Source of the DNA: Bacteroidales bacterium
GTDB taxonomy: Bacteria > Bacteroidota > Bacteroidia > Bacteroidales > P3
DNA length: 39,172 bases
Assembly (NCBI GenBank): GCA_017561155.1
Contig: JAFZDP010000066.1
Coordinates: 1 to 39,172 of the forward strand
Direction: 5' to 3'
Positions 7,060 through 14,880 of this stretch are shown here, piece after piece. A model generated the notes under the pieces. That model was given only the letters and a program-made list of their open reading frames with translations, had not been told where the DNA came from and did not search any database. How positions within the stretch are numbered: position 1 is the first letter of the stretch; each line of letters begins with the position of its first letter. A program made the translations under genes and the position numbers.

Positions 7060-7758
7060 ATGAAAACAGAACGTATATTGATAGTAGACGATGAAGAAAC
7101 TTTGTGCGAAGTTTTGAAATTGAATCTTGAAAATGAGGGCTATGATGTTGATATTGCTTTTAGTGCCGAACAGGCTTTGACCTACGATTTAAAATCATAC
7201 TCTCTTATTCTTCTCGACATAATGATGGGTGAAATAAGCGGTATTAAAATGGCTAAAATGCTAAAAGCAAATGTTTCGACTGCCGAAATACCTATTATAT
7301 TTTGTACAGCACGAGACACCGAAGACGACATGATAATGGGACTAAATATTGGTGCCGACGATTATATAATGAAACCATACACTATTCGCAATGTGATAGC
7401 TCGTGTAAAAACAGTACTCAGACGTGTGGCAGGACATAAGACTCCCGGCGAGGATGCTGGAAAAAACAATATACTTAAAATAGATGGTTTGGTGCTGGAT
7501 ATGGAATTTATGTCGTGTAGCATAGATGGAACAGAAGTAAAACTAAACAGAAAAGAGTTTGAACTGCTGGCGTATCTAATTGCCAACAGAGGAAAGATAT
7601 GTTCCAGAGAACAAATATTAAACGACGTGTGGACCGAAGATGTAATAGTAGTGGACCGCACTATAGACGTAAACATCACCCGCTTACGATCCAAGATTGG
7701 AAAATATGGTTCATACATAATAACACGTTCCGGCTATGGCTATGGATTTCGCAATTAA
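7060..7758 (+). CDS. OmpR/PhoB-family response regulator
   Basis: 232 residues. The receiver domain (1-120) has the acidic pair Asp10/Asp11, phospho-acceptor Asp53 in LILLDIMM, Thr83 and Lys105 in IMKPY. The C-terminal winged helix (about 133-232) has the recognition-helix region VDRTIDVNITRLRSKIG and ends in GYGYGFRN, typical of OmpR/PhoB. It should bind direct-repeat DNA as a dimer when phosphorylated by the kinase encoded next, which it overlaps by 23 bases. Divergent position next to pst genes with Pho-box-like repeats suggests it is the phosphate regulator; from sequence alone the PhoB assignment is inference. Confidence 0.93.
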   Translation: MKTERILIVDDEETLCEVLKLNLENEGYDVDIAFSAEQALTYDLKSYSLILLDIMMGEISGIKMAKMLKANVSTAEIPIIFCTARDTEDDMIMGLNIGADDYIMKPYTIRNVIARVKTVLRRVAGHKTPGEDAGKNNILKIDGLVLDMEFMSCSIDGTEVKLNRKEFELLAYLIANRGKICSREQILNDVWTEDVIVVDRTIDVNITRLRSKIGKYGSYIITRSGYGYGFRN

Positions 7759-9178
7759 ACTACCCTATCACAAAAGGCTGTTCCTTGCAGTATTTGTTCT
7801 ATCATGGACTACTATTGCCAGCTTCATAGTGTTTCAGTATATCCGTGAAAAACAATATAAATCGGAATATCTGAGTGCTCGGCTACAAGCCTACAACCAC
7901 AATCTATTAGAAACTGTAGAATATGGCTTATCCTACGAAGACTATATAAACACCTATACCAAACCGTTCGACAGCTTGAGAATATCCATTATCACACTGT
8001 CGGGCAGCGTAGTATACGACAACTTTTTGCCATTAGATTCTTTAGACAATCACAGCACCCGTCCGGAAATATTATTGGCTTTGAAAAAAGGTTCGGGCTA
8101 TCATATCGGCCGACAATCTACTAGCGATGGTAGAGAATATTTTTACTCTGCCACACGTGGCGAAAGAGTAATAGTGCGTACCGCCATACCATATTCAGCA
8201 TCGCTTCGCGAACTACTACGTGCCGATTGGGATTTTCTTGGAGTTATGATTATAATAAGTTTGGTTATGACTGTATTGGCGTATTTATATACCAAACGAT
8301 TGGGAAAGAATATCGAACGACTTAATATTTTTGCATCACGAGCAGAAAAAGGTGAAGTATTTGACGAAGAAGAGGAATTTCCAAACGATGAACTTGGGTC
8401 TATATCCAATCACATTGTAAAGCTATATGCCAAATTGCAACATACAATAAAAGATAGAGATATTGCCCACGAAGCTGCGTTGCACCAAGAACAAGAAAAA
8501 ATACAAATAAAACGACAACTGACTAACAATATAAATCACGAACTGAAAACACCTGTAGCATCGATGCAGGTATGCCTCGAAACACTGCTGTCAGGTATAA
8601 GCCTAAGCGAAGAAAAGCAACAAGAATTGATAGAAAGATGCTACATACACAACAAACGTTTACGTTCGTTGCTTTCTGATGTTTCCCTTATCACTCGTAT
8701 GGAAGATGGCAGTCAACTTATAGAAAAAGAAAGCATTGTAATAAATAATATAATAGAAGAGATAGCCGAAGAAATAGAAATACTACCAAACGGTAATAGT
8801 TTTAAATTACATACAAACTTTGAAGAGAAAATTGTAATAAATGGCAATATGTCGCTGATAGGATCTATATTCCGTAATCTTACAGAAAATGCCATAGCCT
8901 ATTCCAATGGGCACAATATATACATAACACTACTCGAAAATACTCCCCAACATTGCAAAATAAGTTTCGAAGATGACGGATGTGGTATAGAAGACAAACA
9001 TTTACCACGACTATTTGAGCGATTCTACAGAGTTGATAAAGGCCGTTCTCGCCAATTGGGAGGTACCGGACTTGGATTAGCTATAGTAAAACATGCGGTT
9101 CAATTTCATGGTGGAACAATAACGGTAACAAACCGCCCTAATGGAGGTTTACGATTTGAATTTACATTGAAGAAATAA
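7736..9178 (+). CDS. Membrane sensor histidine kinase (PhoR-like)
   Basis: 480 residues. Order of parts: first membrane helix about 15-35, periplasmic sensor region about 36-160, second helix about 165-185, HAMP linker about 186-240, HisKA with NNINHELKTPVASM (His268 as phospho-acceptor), then HATPase_c with N-box NLTENAIAYS, G1 box DDGCGIED, F-box LFERFYRV and G2 box GGTGLGLAIV. All catalytic motifs are intact. The start overlaps the response-regulator gene by 23 bases; an ATG two codons later is equally possible. The sensed signal cannot be read from sequence; its place beside the pst operon points to phosphate limitation. Confidence 0.93.
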   Translation: MAMDFAIKLPYHKRLFLAVFVLSWTTIASFIVFQYIREKQYKSEYLSARLQAYNHNLLETVEYGLSYEDYINTYTKPFDSLRISIITLSGSVVYDNFLPLDSLDNHSTRPEILLALKKGSGYHIGRQSTSDGREYFYSATRGERVIVRTAIPYSASLRELLRADWDFLGVMIIISLVMTVLAYLYTKRLGKNIERLNIFASRAEKGEVFDEEEEFPNDELGSISNHIVKLYAKLQHTIKDRDIAHEAALHQEQEKIQIKRQLTNNINHELKTPVASMQVCLETLLSGISLSEEKQQELIERCYIHNKRLRSLLSDVSLITRMEDGSQLIEKESIVINNIIEEIAEEIEILPNGNSFKLHTNFEEKIVINGNMSLIGSIFRNLTENAIAYSNGHNIYITLLENTPQHCKISFEDDGCGIEDKHLPRLFERFYRVDKGRSRQLGGTGLGLAIVKHAVQFHGGTITVTNRPNGGLRFEFTLKK

Positions 9179-9198
9179 AAAACAATAGTCTTTTCAAG

Positions 9199-9375
9199 TT
9201 TATCCACCGCCAAACCGCTTGCCGAAATCCCTTGCAATGAATTTGCATTTACAGAGAAACACCTTTTGAGAAAGGGCCTATCTCAAATGAGAAGAGCCTT
9301 ATCTCAAGCGAGAACGGCCCGTTCTCAAAACCACCATAACCGACAACTTGATATCACCGCTATAGGAAAAATGCT
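9199..9375 (+). repeat. Intergenic element R1, copy 2, with 21-bp array core
   Basis: Borders match the copy at 1074-1250. Within the core TTTTGAGAA (9264-9272) and TTCTCAAAA (9322-9330) enclose TCTCAAATGAGA and TCTCAAGCGAGA. The word (A/T)TCTCA begins at 9280, 9301 and 9322, a 21-bp pitch like copy 1, although the intervening bases have changed completely. Confidence 0.75.
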
Positions 9376-9396
9376 ATATATAAGTATATGGCTGTT

Positions 9397-9510
9397 TCGG
9401 ACCCTGCGGTTCGGCACTCGCAAGTGTGCGGTTTAGGGGCCGTAACTATGGGAGTTTTGAGGTGTAAGTGCCGTAGTTTTGGGTCGTAAATCGCATGGTT
9501 TTGATAGCTA
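9397..9510 (+). repeat. 22-bp tandem array (inverted copy at 20461-20570)
   Basis: Units begin at 9419, 9441, 9463, 9485 and 9507 with (C/T)GTAA-like starts and a GTTTTGGG-like second half, e.g. CGTAACTATGGGAGTTTTG. The pitch is exactly 22 bp. The same units in the same order stand on the minus strand at 20461-20570. Confidence 0.75.
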
Positions 9511-9527
9511 AGTGTGACATATGAAAA

Positions 9528-9556
9528 AGCCGAAGCAATATGTTATTGCTTCGGCT
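9528..9556 (-). terminator. Rho-independent terminator for the lipoprotein gene at 9650-10906
   Basis: Perfect 13-bp stem AGCCGAAGCAATA / TATTGCTTCGGCT with a 3-base loop. On the minus strand it is followed by TTTTT. It lies about 95 bases after the stop of the minus-strand lipoprotein gene. A related hairpin with two mismatches or wobbles occurs in the inverted copy at about 20432-20461. Confidence 0.7.
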
Positions 9557-9649
9557 TGCTCGATTACAGGCAATCTCTATAAAGGCAACTTTTAAAAATT
9601 ACACAAATAAACTGCAAAGCAATTTTTAGAAGCTACTTATAATATTGAT

Positions 9650-10906
9650 TTATTCTGAAATTGGACGAATAAACATTCCAAGACAACGCATACCTCCATC
9701 GCTATCAGCGCCACTATCGTCAACTATCAAACATGAGGCATGTTCATTGCTTTCTTCATCTGGTGTAGATGTCCAATAAAATCCACCTCCAACTTCTTCT
9801 AGTGACGATTCAAAGAAAAATCCGGTTCCTGCAGGAAGGAAAATACTATTGCCATTTATCCCTACCACACTCATACCATTTACACCATTTTGTGTAGTCC
9901 ATGTCCAAGTGCAATTATTTACAAGTTCTTCCATCTCCGTTTTGGTAGGTATACGCCATGTGCTACCCCAGTTGGCTCGTGCAGCATCGTATGTAGCATT
10001 GCCACTTATATCACTCATATCAACTCCAAAGGTTGTGGAATTATTTTCGGTATATTCGGTTTTAGCCGAGGTTTCGCCCCATGCAAAATATTCTCCATAT
10101 CCTTCAGGAGTACTTGCTCCTACATTGTGTGTAGCCCATTTCAAACCACTCGGCAATCCAAGATCTACATATTCATGACCATTAATGGTATTTCCGGCAA
10201 GTGTTGTAAAACTGCGTTCTTCGCCGTAAGCTGTACCATTAACATTAATAGCGTAAGCTCGAACATAATAGGTTGTATTTTCCAATAATTCTGTAATACT
10301 TGATACAAAATTACCAATACCTTGACCGTCTTGTGTATAACTATTGTCAATGGTTGGGTTGGGTGTTGTACTCCAACATATACCATAAGTAGTTACAGCA
10401 CTACCTCCATCCGAAATAACATTACCTCCACATACAGCACTATTTGTAGTCACATCTGTTACATCATTAGTAGTTACCGATGGTATATTGCCATTATTTT
10501 GAGTCGTATCGTTCGTATCGCCTGTGCTTGTTGCAGTAGTAAAAGTGCGTTCTTCACCATAGGCTGTACCGCAGGCATTGGTAGCATAAGCACGTACATA
10601 ATATGTAGTAGCAGCAGTAAGTCCTTCTAAAGTGGAAGTATAGCCCCCCATGCCTTGACCATCGTCGGTACGACTGTTGTTTACTTCAGGATTAGGTGTT
10701 GTACTATAACACACTCCGCGTGCAATAACTTCACTACCACCTTGTGCTGACACATAGCCTCCACACAATGCTCCATTAACTGTTATATCACTAACCTCAT
10801 TAGTTAAAACTGTTGGTAATTCATCATTAGTAAGGTCTTCACAACTAGCAAAACCCAATACCATTGCTACAATAGGCATCCATAATTTTATAATTACTTT
10901 CTTCAT
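9650..10906 (-). CDS. Surface lipoprotein with two FN3-like repeats and a FISUMP-type domain
   Basis: 418 residues. A lipoprotein signal ends at Cys22 (LGFASCED). Two related repeats follow, about residues 32-127 and 140-236. Each has the pattern GGxVxxxGGSxVxxxGxCxSTTPNP, then TYYVRAYAxNxxGTAYGEERxFTT, the fibronectin-III-like repeat common in Bacteroidetes outer-surface proteins. From about 240 comes GHEYVDLGLPSGLKWATHNVGA and WRIPTKTEMEELVNNCTW, the start of the Fibrobacter-succinogenes-major-paralogue (FISUMP/DUF1566-like) domain, which runs to the end (RPISE). The function is unknown; adhesion or glycan contact is a guess. It is a single gene with its own promoter (10971-10978) and terminator (9528-9556). 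Confidence 0.88.
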   Translation of the reverse strand: MKKVIIKLWMPIVAMVLGFASCEDLTNDELPTVLTNEVSDITVNGALCGGYVSAQGGSEVIARGVCYSTTPNPEVNNSRTDDGQGMGGYTSTLEGLTAATTYYVRAYATNACGTAYGEERTFTTATSTGDTNDTTQNNGNIPSVTTNDVTDVTTNSAVCGGNVISDGGSAVTTYGICWSTTPNPTIDNSYTQDGQGIGNFVSSITELLENTTYYVRAYAINVNGTAYGEERSFTTLAGNTINGHEYVDLGLPSGLKWATHNVGASTPEGYGEYFAWGETSAKTEYTENNSTTFGVDMSDISGNATYDAARANWGSTWRIPTKTEMEELVNNCTWTWTTQNGVNGMSVVGINGNSIFLPAGTGFFFESSLEEVGGGFYWTSTPDEESNEHASCLIVDDSGADSDGGMRCLGMFIRPISE

Positions 10907-10970
10907 CTTTATATTTTTATCATTTAATAATCAATTGTATATATTAATATCTGCATTAAGTATTGATATG

Positions 10971-10978
10971 CAAAAATA
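10971..10978 (-). promoter_or_regulatory. Promoter -7 box of the FN3/FISUMP lipoprotein gene
   Basis: The minus strand reads TATTTTTGCAT, fitting TAnnTTTG, 65 bases ahead of the start codon. Confidence 0.6.
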
Positions 10979-11162
10979 CAGATATTTCACAAATAAAAAA
11001 AGATAAAATTTCATTCATGCACTTACCGACATCCACACTTGCGAAACGTAACTCTACGGATTAAGCATCAAAATACTATACTTACTAGTCAAAACTGTAA
11101 CATTTTTTGAATTGCAAACCGTATGGTTTTTATCCCGAAGTGAGCCTCTTGTGATGATGGGC

Positions 11163-11370
11163 TATGGTATAAACCATAATTTTCTATGGTACAAACGTTC
11201 ACGCTTCGTGGTATAAACATTGGTGTGCGAAAGTCTTTCGCCAATATCCCCAAAGTCTTTGGCTGATGCTCCCAAAGTCTTTGGCATGGCAAATATTGTA
11301 CCATAGAGCTTCATATATTATACCATACAGCATCATGTATTATACCATCGAACATCGTACTATAAACCAT
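11163..11370. repeat. Ten-unit palindrome array, 22-bp pitch
   Basis: Three GGTATAAAC-type units (GGT at 11166, 11188, 11210), then three palindromes CGAAAGTCTTTCG, CCAAAGTCTTTGG, CCAAAGTCTTTGG centred at 11234, 11256 and 11278, then four inverted units TAYACCAT/AAACCAT (CC at 11301, 11323, 11345, 11367). Within each group the spacing is exactly 22 bp. The outer groups are reverse complements of each other, so the whole array is a large dyad around the CAAAGTCTTTG units. Confidence 0.85.
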
Positions 11371-11420
11371 ATTGCACGAAAGTTTATTACTGACAAATGT
11401 AGATATGATTCAAATCAAAC

Positions 11421-11465
11421 AAAACGTATGGTATAACTACAGTATAAGGCTTAGAATATCTACAG
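11421..11465 (+). repeat. Intergenic repeat R2, copy 2
   Basis: Matches 1506-1550 at 41 of 45 positions, including the whole block GTATGGTATAACTACAGTAT, and is followed by GGCAACTTCTA. It stands just to the right of an array, as does copy 1. Confidence 0.75.
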
Positions 11466-11515
11466 GCAACTTCTAAAATTTGCATTGCGAGTGATTTGTG
11501 AAAATAATGTGTACA

Positions 11516-11947
11516 CTATGCTTTTCTGACACCTTTTTTAAATACTTTCCACCTTTTGACAAAATGACCTATACTTAATACTCCAAATATTATTCCTACT
11601 ACATAATGGAAAAATCCGGCCGATGTACCTTCTCCTTTTGCAAATAATAGCAAATAAATACTCGACAATACAGTTGTGGCAAAAAGCAATGAAAGAAGAA
11701 TTGTTATTATTCGAGGTTTTTTGCTTGATGTTATTTTAGTCAAAGATTTGTACCAATTCCAATGTTGCTTTATATGGATAATAGATATAACAAGGAAAAG
11801 AACATTTGCAACAACATGTACTACCGACCAATTGTGCCACACTTCGTGCGATTGAAAGTGTCCTGCATAGTGAATTTCAAATCCCGAATAAATAGAGGCA
11901 ACGAACAATAGAGCCATCATCAAATCTGTGCGAAAAATAGGTTTCAT
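11516..11947 (-). CDS. Four-helix membrane protein, DUF4405-like
   Basis: 143 residues with four hydrophobic segments (about 7-24, 42-60, 84-105, 113-130). Histidines sit in or near the helices (HYAGH, HEVWHNWSVVHVVAN, IHIKQHWNWY, FFHYVVG, IGHFVKRW). The N-terminal motif FRTDLMMALLFVASIYSGFEIH resembles the DUF4405 family, thought to be small cytochrome-b-like membrane proteins; haem binding is inference from the histidines. It appears to be a single gene; no promoter matching the TAnnTTTG consensus was found directly upstream. The partner redox protein, if any, is not in the window. Confidence 0.8.
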   Translation of the reverse strand: MKPIFRTDLMMALLFVASIYSGFEIHYAGHFQSHEVWHNWSVVHVVANVLFLVISIIHIKQHWNWYKSLTKITSSKKPRIITILLSLLFATTVLSSIYLLLFAKGEGTSAGFFHYVVGIIFGVLSIGHFVKRWKVFKKGVRKA

Positions 11948-12066
11948 AAATTAATGTATTATTACTTTATTAGACATTTCAATGATTTGTAAAACTCCAA
12001 ATATCTAATTTTATTGCATTTGCCTTTAAATGTTCTTTGAATAAATTATATGATAAACACAAAAAA

Positions 12067-12158
12067 CTAAAGGGAAAACTTGAAAAGCCTGAGGGTTTTA
12101 GTCGAAAAAAACGTTTATTCATACTCTCTCCATTAGGGATTTCATATTTATCCTCTAA
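12067..12158 (+). repeat. Intergenic element R3, copy 2, without palindrome core
   Basis: Left border 12067-12100 and right border about 12113-12158 match those of 1817-2019 closely, but the interval is only about 12 bases (GTCGAAAAAAAC). It therefore looks like the empty form of the element. Confidence 0.75.
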
Positions 12159-12169
12159 GAAAATAAAAT

Positions 12170-12250
12170 TCCCTCTCGATGCAGTTTTATCTACATCGGG
12201 AGGGAGTTCAATTTTCATCACGAGGGAATTTCAACGGCATCGGGATGGGG
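12170..12250. repeat. CATCG-type array, 22-bp pitch
   Basis: CATCGGGAGGGA, CATCACGAGGGA and CATCGGGATGGG begin at 12194, 12216 and 12238, 22 bp apart. An inverted unit (CCCTCTCGATG) lies at 12171-12181. Related units occur at 20848 and 20870. Confidence 0.7.
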
Positions 12251-12305
12251 AAAAACCAAATTTCCTATCCGTTTGTTATAGGAAGAAAAAAATAGAATCA
12301 CGTGT

Positions 12306-13703
12306 ATGAAAAGAATCTTTATTTTTTGCTTAGGCCTTTTGTTTGGCGTTGCGGTGTGGGGTCAGATGCCGCAAATACGTCCTTTGCAGCTTGACAGCTT
12401 GCCGCAACAGTGGGCCGACAGTGGCCGTTTTGAACAGCCTTTGCCGTCGAAAGATGCGTGGTGGCAACAGTTTAACGACACTATGCTGCTACATCTTATA
12501 GACCTTGCGGTGGCCAACAACGCCGATGTGGTAACGGCTATCAACAATATAGAACTGGCTCGCAACCAATACCGCAACGCCATTGCCGACTTTTTCCCTA
12601 CTGTGGATATGCAGGCTTCCTACTCGCCTACACGCCAAAGCATGGCGGTGTATGGCAACAACGACATCAGTCGCTACGGCAATGCCTCGATAAACGCCAG
12701 TTGGGAGATAGACATCTTTGGCACCATACGCAAAGAGGCAGAGTACTATAAAAAGAACTACCTTGCCACACGCGAGCAGTACCACGCCGTAATGGTGTCG
12801 CTATGCAGCCAGGTGGGTATAGCCTACATCAACCTCAGGGTGTATCAGACCCAGAAAGATGTGACATATACCAACCTCGAAACCCAAAAAGCAACGCTGG
12901 ATATTACCGAAGCCCGCTACCGTGCCGGCTTGGCGTCGCAGCTGGATGTGGCACAGGCCAAAACGGTATATTACAGCACGTTGGCATCGATACCGAGCAT
13001 AGAGTCGGCAATACTGCAACAGATAAACCAGATAGGTTTGCTGGTGGGCGACATACCTTGGGAGCTGCGCGACAAACTGATAGTACCGCAACCCTTACCA
13101 CAGTTTACACCTAAGCTAAACCTTGAAATTCCGGCCAAAGTGATACGTCAACGCCCCGACATAAGGGTGGCAGAACTGAATATGGAAGCCCAAGCCAACA
13201 AGCTGCAACTATCCCGCAGAGAGTGGTTTCCGCAGTTTATGATAAACGGCTCTATAGGATTCGAGTCTGACGAGTTTAAGAACTTCTTCAAGCAAGAGAA
13301 TATGACATGGAGTGTGTCGCCGGCCATGACGTGGAACCTTTTTTCGGGAATGAAACGCTACTATGGCACACAAAGCGAACGGATAAACTACAACGAAGCC
13401 GTAGAAAAATACAACACCGCCATACAGAATGCCTTGCTCGAGGTGGACAATGCACTGATAATGTATCAAAAAGCACTGATACAGATAACCACCAACGAAC
13501 AGGCTTTTGAACAGGCAAAACTATCGTTGGAGCTATCGCTGGACCTATATATGAAAGGGCTGCAAAGTTTCCAAACGGTGGTAGACTCGCAACGCAATGT
13601 GCTTAGCTACGAAAACAATGTGGTTACTACACAGGGCAACATAATCACCTACTTCATACAGCTATACCAAGCCCTGGGCGGCGGATACCCCACAAACGAA
13701 TAA
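12306..13703 (+). CDS. RND efflux outer-membrane channel (TolC/OprM family)
   Basis: 465 residues with a signal peptide of about 19 residues (GVAVWG-QMPQ). Two OEP repeats are visible, including DLAVANNADVVTAINNIELARNQYR near 60 and RPDIRVAELNMEAQANKLQLSRREWFPQ near 280. The start of the mature part, SLPQQWADSGRFEQPLPSKDAWWQQFND, is typical of NodT-type outer-membrane factors. As a trimer it forms the beta-barrel and periplasmic tunnel that takes substrates from the RND pump across the outer membrane. It is the first gene of the operon; the adaptor follows after 35 bases. The gene is markedly richer in GC than the surrounding chromosome. Confidence 0.95.
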   Translation: MKRIFIFCLGLLFGVAVWGQMPQIRPLQLDSLPQQWADSGRFEQPLPSKDAWWQQFNDTMLLHLIDLAVANNADVVTAINNIELARNQYRNAIADFFPTVDMQASYSPTRQSMAVYGNNDISRYGNASINASWEIDIFGTIRKEAEYYKKNYLATREQYHAVMVSLCSQVGIAYINLRVYQTQKDVTYTNLETQKATLDITEARYRAGLASQLDVAQAKTVYYSTLASIPSIESAILQQINQIGLLVGDIPWELRDKLIVPQPLPQFTPKLNLEIPAKVIRQRPDIRVAELNMEAQANKLQLSRREWFPQFMINGSIGFESDEFKNFFKQENMTWSVSPAMTWNLFSGMKRYYGTQSERINYNEAVEKYNTAIQNALLEVDNALIMYQKALIQITTNEQAFEQAKLSLELSLDLYMKGLQSFQTVVDSQRNVLSYENNVVTTQGNIITYFIQLYQALGGGYPTNE

Positions 13704-13738
13704 AAACAAAACATCAATAACAATAAAACAAACGACCC

Positions 13739-14860
13739 ATGAAAAACAAAGTCATGCTAAAGGCTATAGGCACACTATATATAATATGTATACTATCCGG
13801 CTGTGGCGGCAAAATGAAAACACCCGTTTCCACACCACCAGATGTGGTAGTGGCACAGCCAGAAATATTGGATATGCCCAATTTGTGGGAATATCCCGGC
13901 TACACACAGTCGGCAACCACAGTAGATTTGGTGGCCCGGGTGTCGGGAGTGTTGGAAGAAACAGGTTTCAAGTCGGGCGACTATGTTAAAGCCGGCCAAC
14001 TGCTATACACCATAGAGCCCAAGCCATACCAAGACGATGTAGCCGAAGCCGAACAAAATGTAAGCAAAGCCGAGATAGCTTTGCAGCTGAGCAAAGCCAC
14101 CTACGAACGTACCCTCGAAGCCTCGAAAGGCAACGCCATAAGCGAGATAGACCTACTACAAACCGAAACCAACTACAAGCAGGCCCAGGTGGCACTGGAC
14201 AATGCCAAGACACAGCTGGACAAAGCCCGAACCACACTGTCGTACTGCTACATAAAAGCACCTATCTCCGGCCACATAACCAAAAGTAGCGAAAGCGTGG
14301 GCAACTATGTGAACGCAGCAGGATCGCCAAGACCGCTATCCACAATATACAACGACGAAGTGATGTATGTAAACTTTGCCATAGAAGAATACCGCTACAT
14401 TACGTTGAAGAAACTGAACAAGACCAACAAATACAAGGTGTATGTAACCTTTACCGACAAGGAAAACAACAACTATATTCGCGAGGGAGTGATAAACTAC
14501 ATATCGCCAAACGTAGAGCTATCGACCGGAACACTATCCATGCGTGCCGTGTTGCCCAACGACAATATGAATATCAAAGACGGTATGTTTGTAAAAGTGA
14601 ACCTATTGGCGGACACTGTGAAGAACGCCATAGCCATACCCGAAAGCTCTATAGGCAGCGACCAAGCCGGACGCTTTGTTTACCTTGTGGACGACTCTAA
14701 CCGCGTGGCCAAGCAACATGTGGAAGTAGGAATACTAAACGCCGACAACTATAGGCAGATAGTGAAAGGCATGAATGCCAACAGTCGGTATGTGCAAAGC
14801 GGCATAGTGAAAGTGCACGAAGGACAAACCGTCAATCCCATAACCAATAACAACAAATAA
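13739..14860 (+). CDS. RND efflux periplasmic adaptor (AcrA/MexA family)
   Basis: 373 residues, lipoprotein signal with Cys22 (ILSGCGGK). The order is that of the family: lipoyl half 1 (RVSGVLEETGFKSGDYVKAGQLLYTIEP, about 67-94), alpha-helical hairpin (about 98-165, with NVSKAEIALQLSKATYERTLEA), lipoyl half 2 (SYCYIKAPISGHITKSSESVGNYV), beta-barrel (about 205-280) and membrane-proximal domain. It bridges the inner-membrane pump and the outer-membrane channel and is anchored by its lipid. Encoded between the channel and the pump, 20 bases before the pump gene, with the same raised GC. Confidence 0.95.
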   Translation: MKNKVMLKAIGTLYIICILSGCGGKMKTPVSTPPDVVVAQPEILDMPNLWEYPGYTQSATTVDLVARVSGVLEETGFKSGDYVKAGQLLYTIEPKPYQDDVAEAEQNVSKAEIALQLSKATYERTLEASKGNAISEIDLLQTETNYKQAQVALDNAKTQLDKARTTLSYCYIKAPISGHITKSSESVGNYVNAAGSPRPLSTIYNDEVMYVNFAIEEYRYITLKKLNKTNKYKVYVTFTDKENNNYIREGVINYISPNVELSTGTLSMRAVLPNDNMNIKDGMFVKVNLLADTVKNAIAIPESSIGSDQAGRFVYLVDDSNRVAKQHVEVGILNADNYRQIVKGMNANSRYVQSGIVKVHEGQTVNPITNNNK

Positions 14861-14880
14861 GCTAAAACCCCACAATAGTT

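Larger units (their letters stand above)
9179..9649. other. Repeat-filled region between convergent genes
   Basis: 471 bases with no gene. It contains R1 copy 2, the 22-bp array, the hairpin at 9528-9556, and an imperfect inverted pair of GGCAACTTTTAAAAATTA / GCAATTTTTAGAAGC near 9575 and 9619. Confidence 0.75.
10907..11515. other. Gene-free region with the largest 22-bp array
   Basis: 609 bases between two minus-strand genes. Besides the promoter at 10971-10978 it holds the ten-unit palindrome array 11163-11370 and repeat R2 copy 2 (11421-11465). No open frame here looks coding; the one at 11089-11304 is the array read in one frame. Confidence 0.75.
11948..12305. other. Region upstream of the efflux operon: element R3 copy 2 and CATCG array
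   Basis: 358 bases. An open frame of 90 codons (12037-12309) spans the region but overlaps the repeat elements and the efflux-operon start; it is not called. No regulator gene is present, and no clear promoter box for the efflux operon was found. Confidence 0.65.

Noticed and set aside
9528..9556. Terminator of the histidine-kinase operon on the plus strand
   Set aside because: The stem is perfect, but the T run needed for termination is present only on the minus strand, so it is assigned to the lipoprotein gene.
11163..11370. Iteron-type replication origin
   Set aside because: 22-bp iterons would fit the size, but no rep or dnaA gene is adjacent, units are inverted within the array, and similar arrays with other words occur throughout the window.
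12037..12309. Open frame of 90 codons on the plus strand before the efflux operon
   Set aside because: It lies over element R3 copy 2 and the CATCG array and overlaps the efflux start; composition follows the repeats rather than a protein family.
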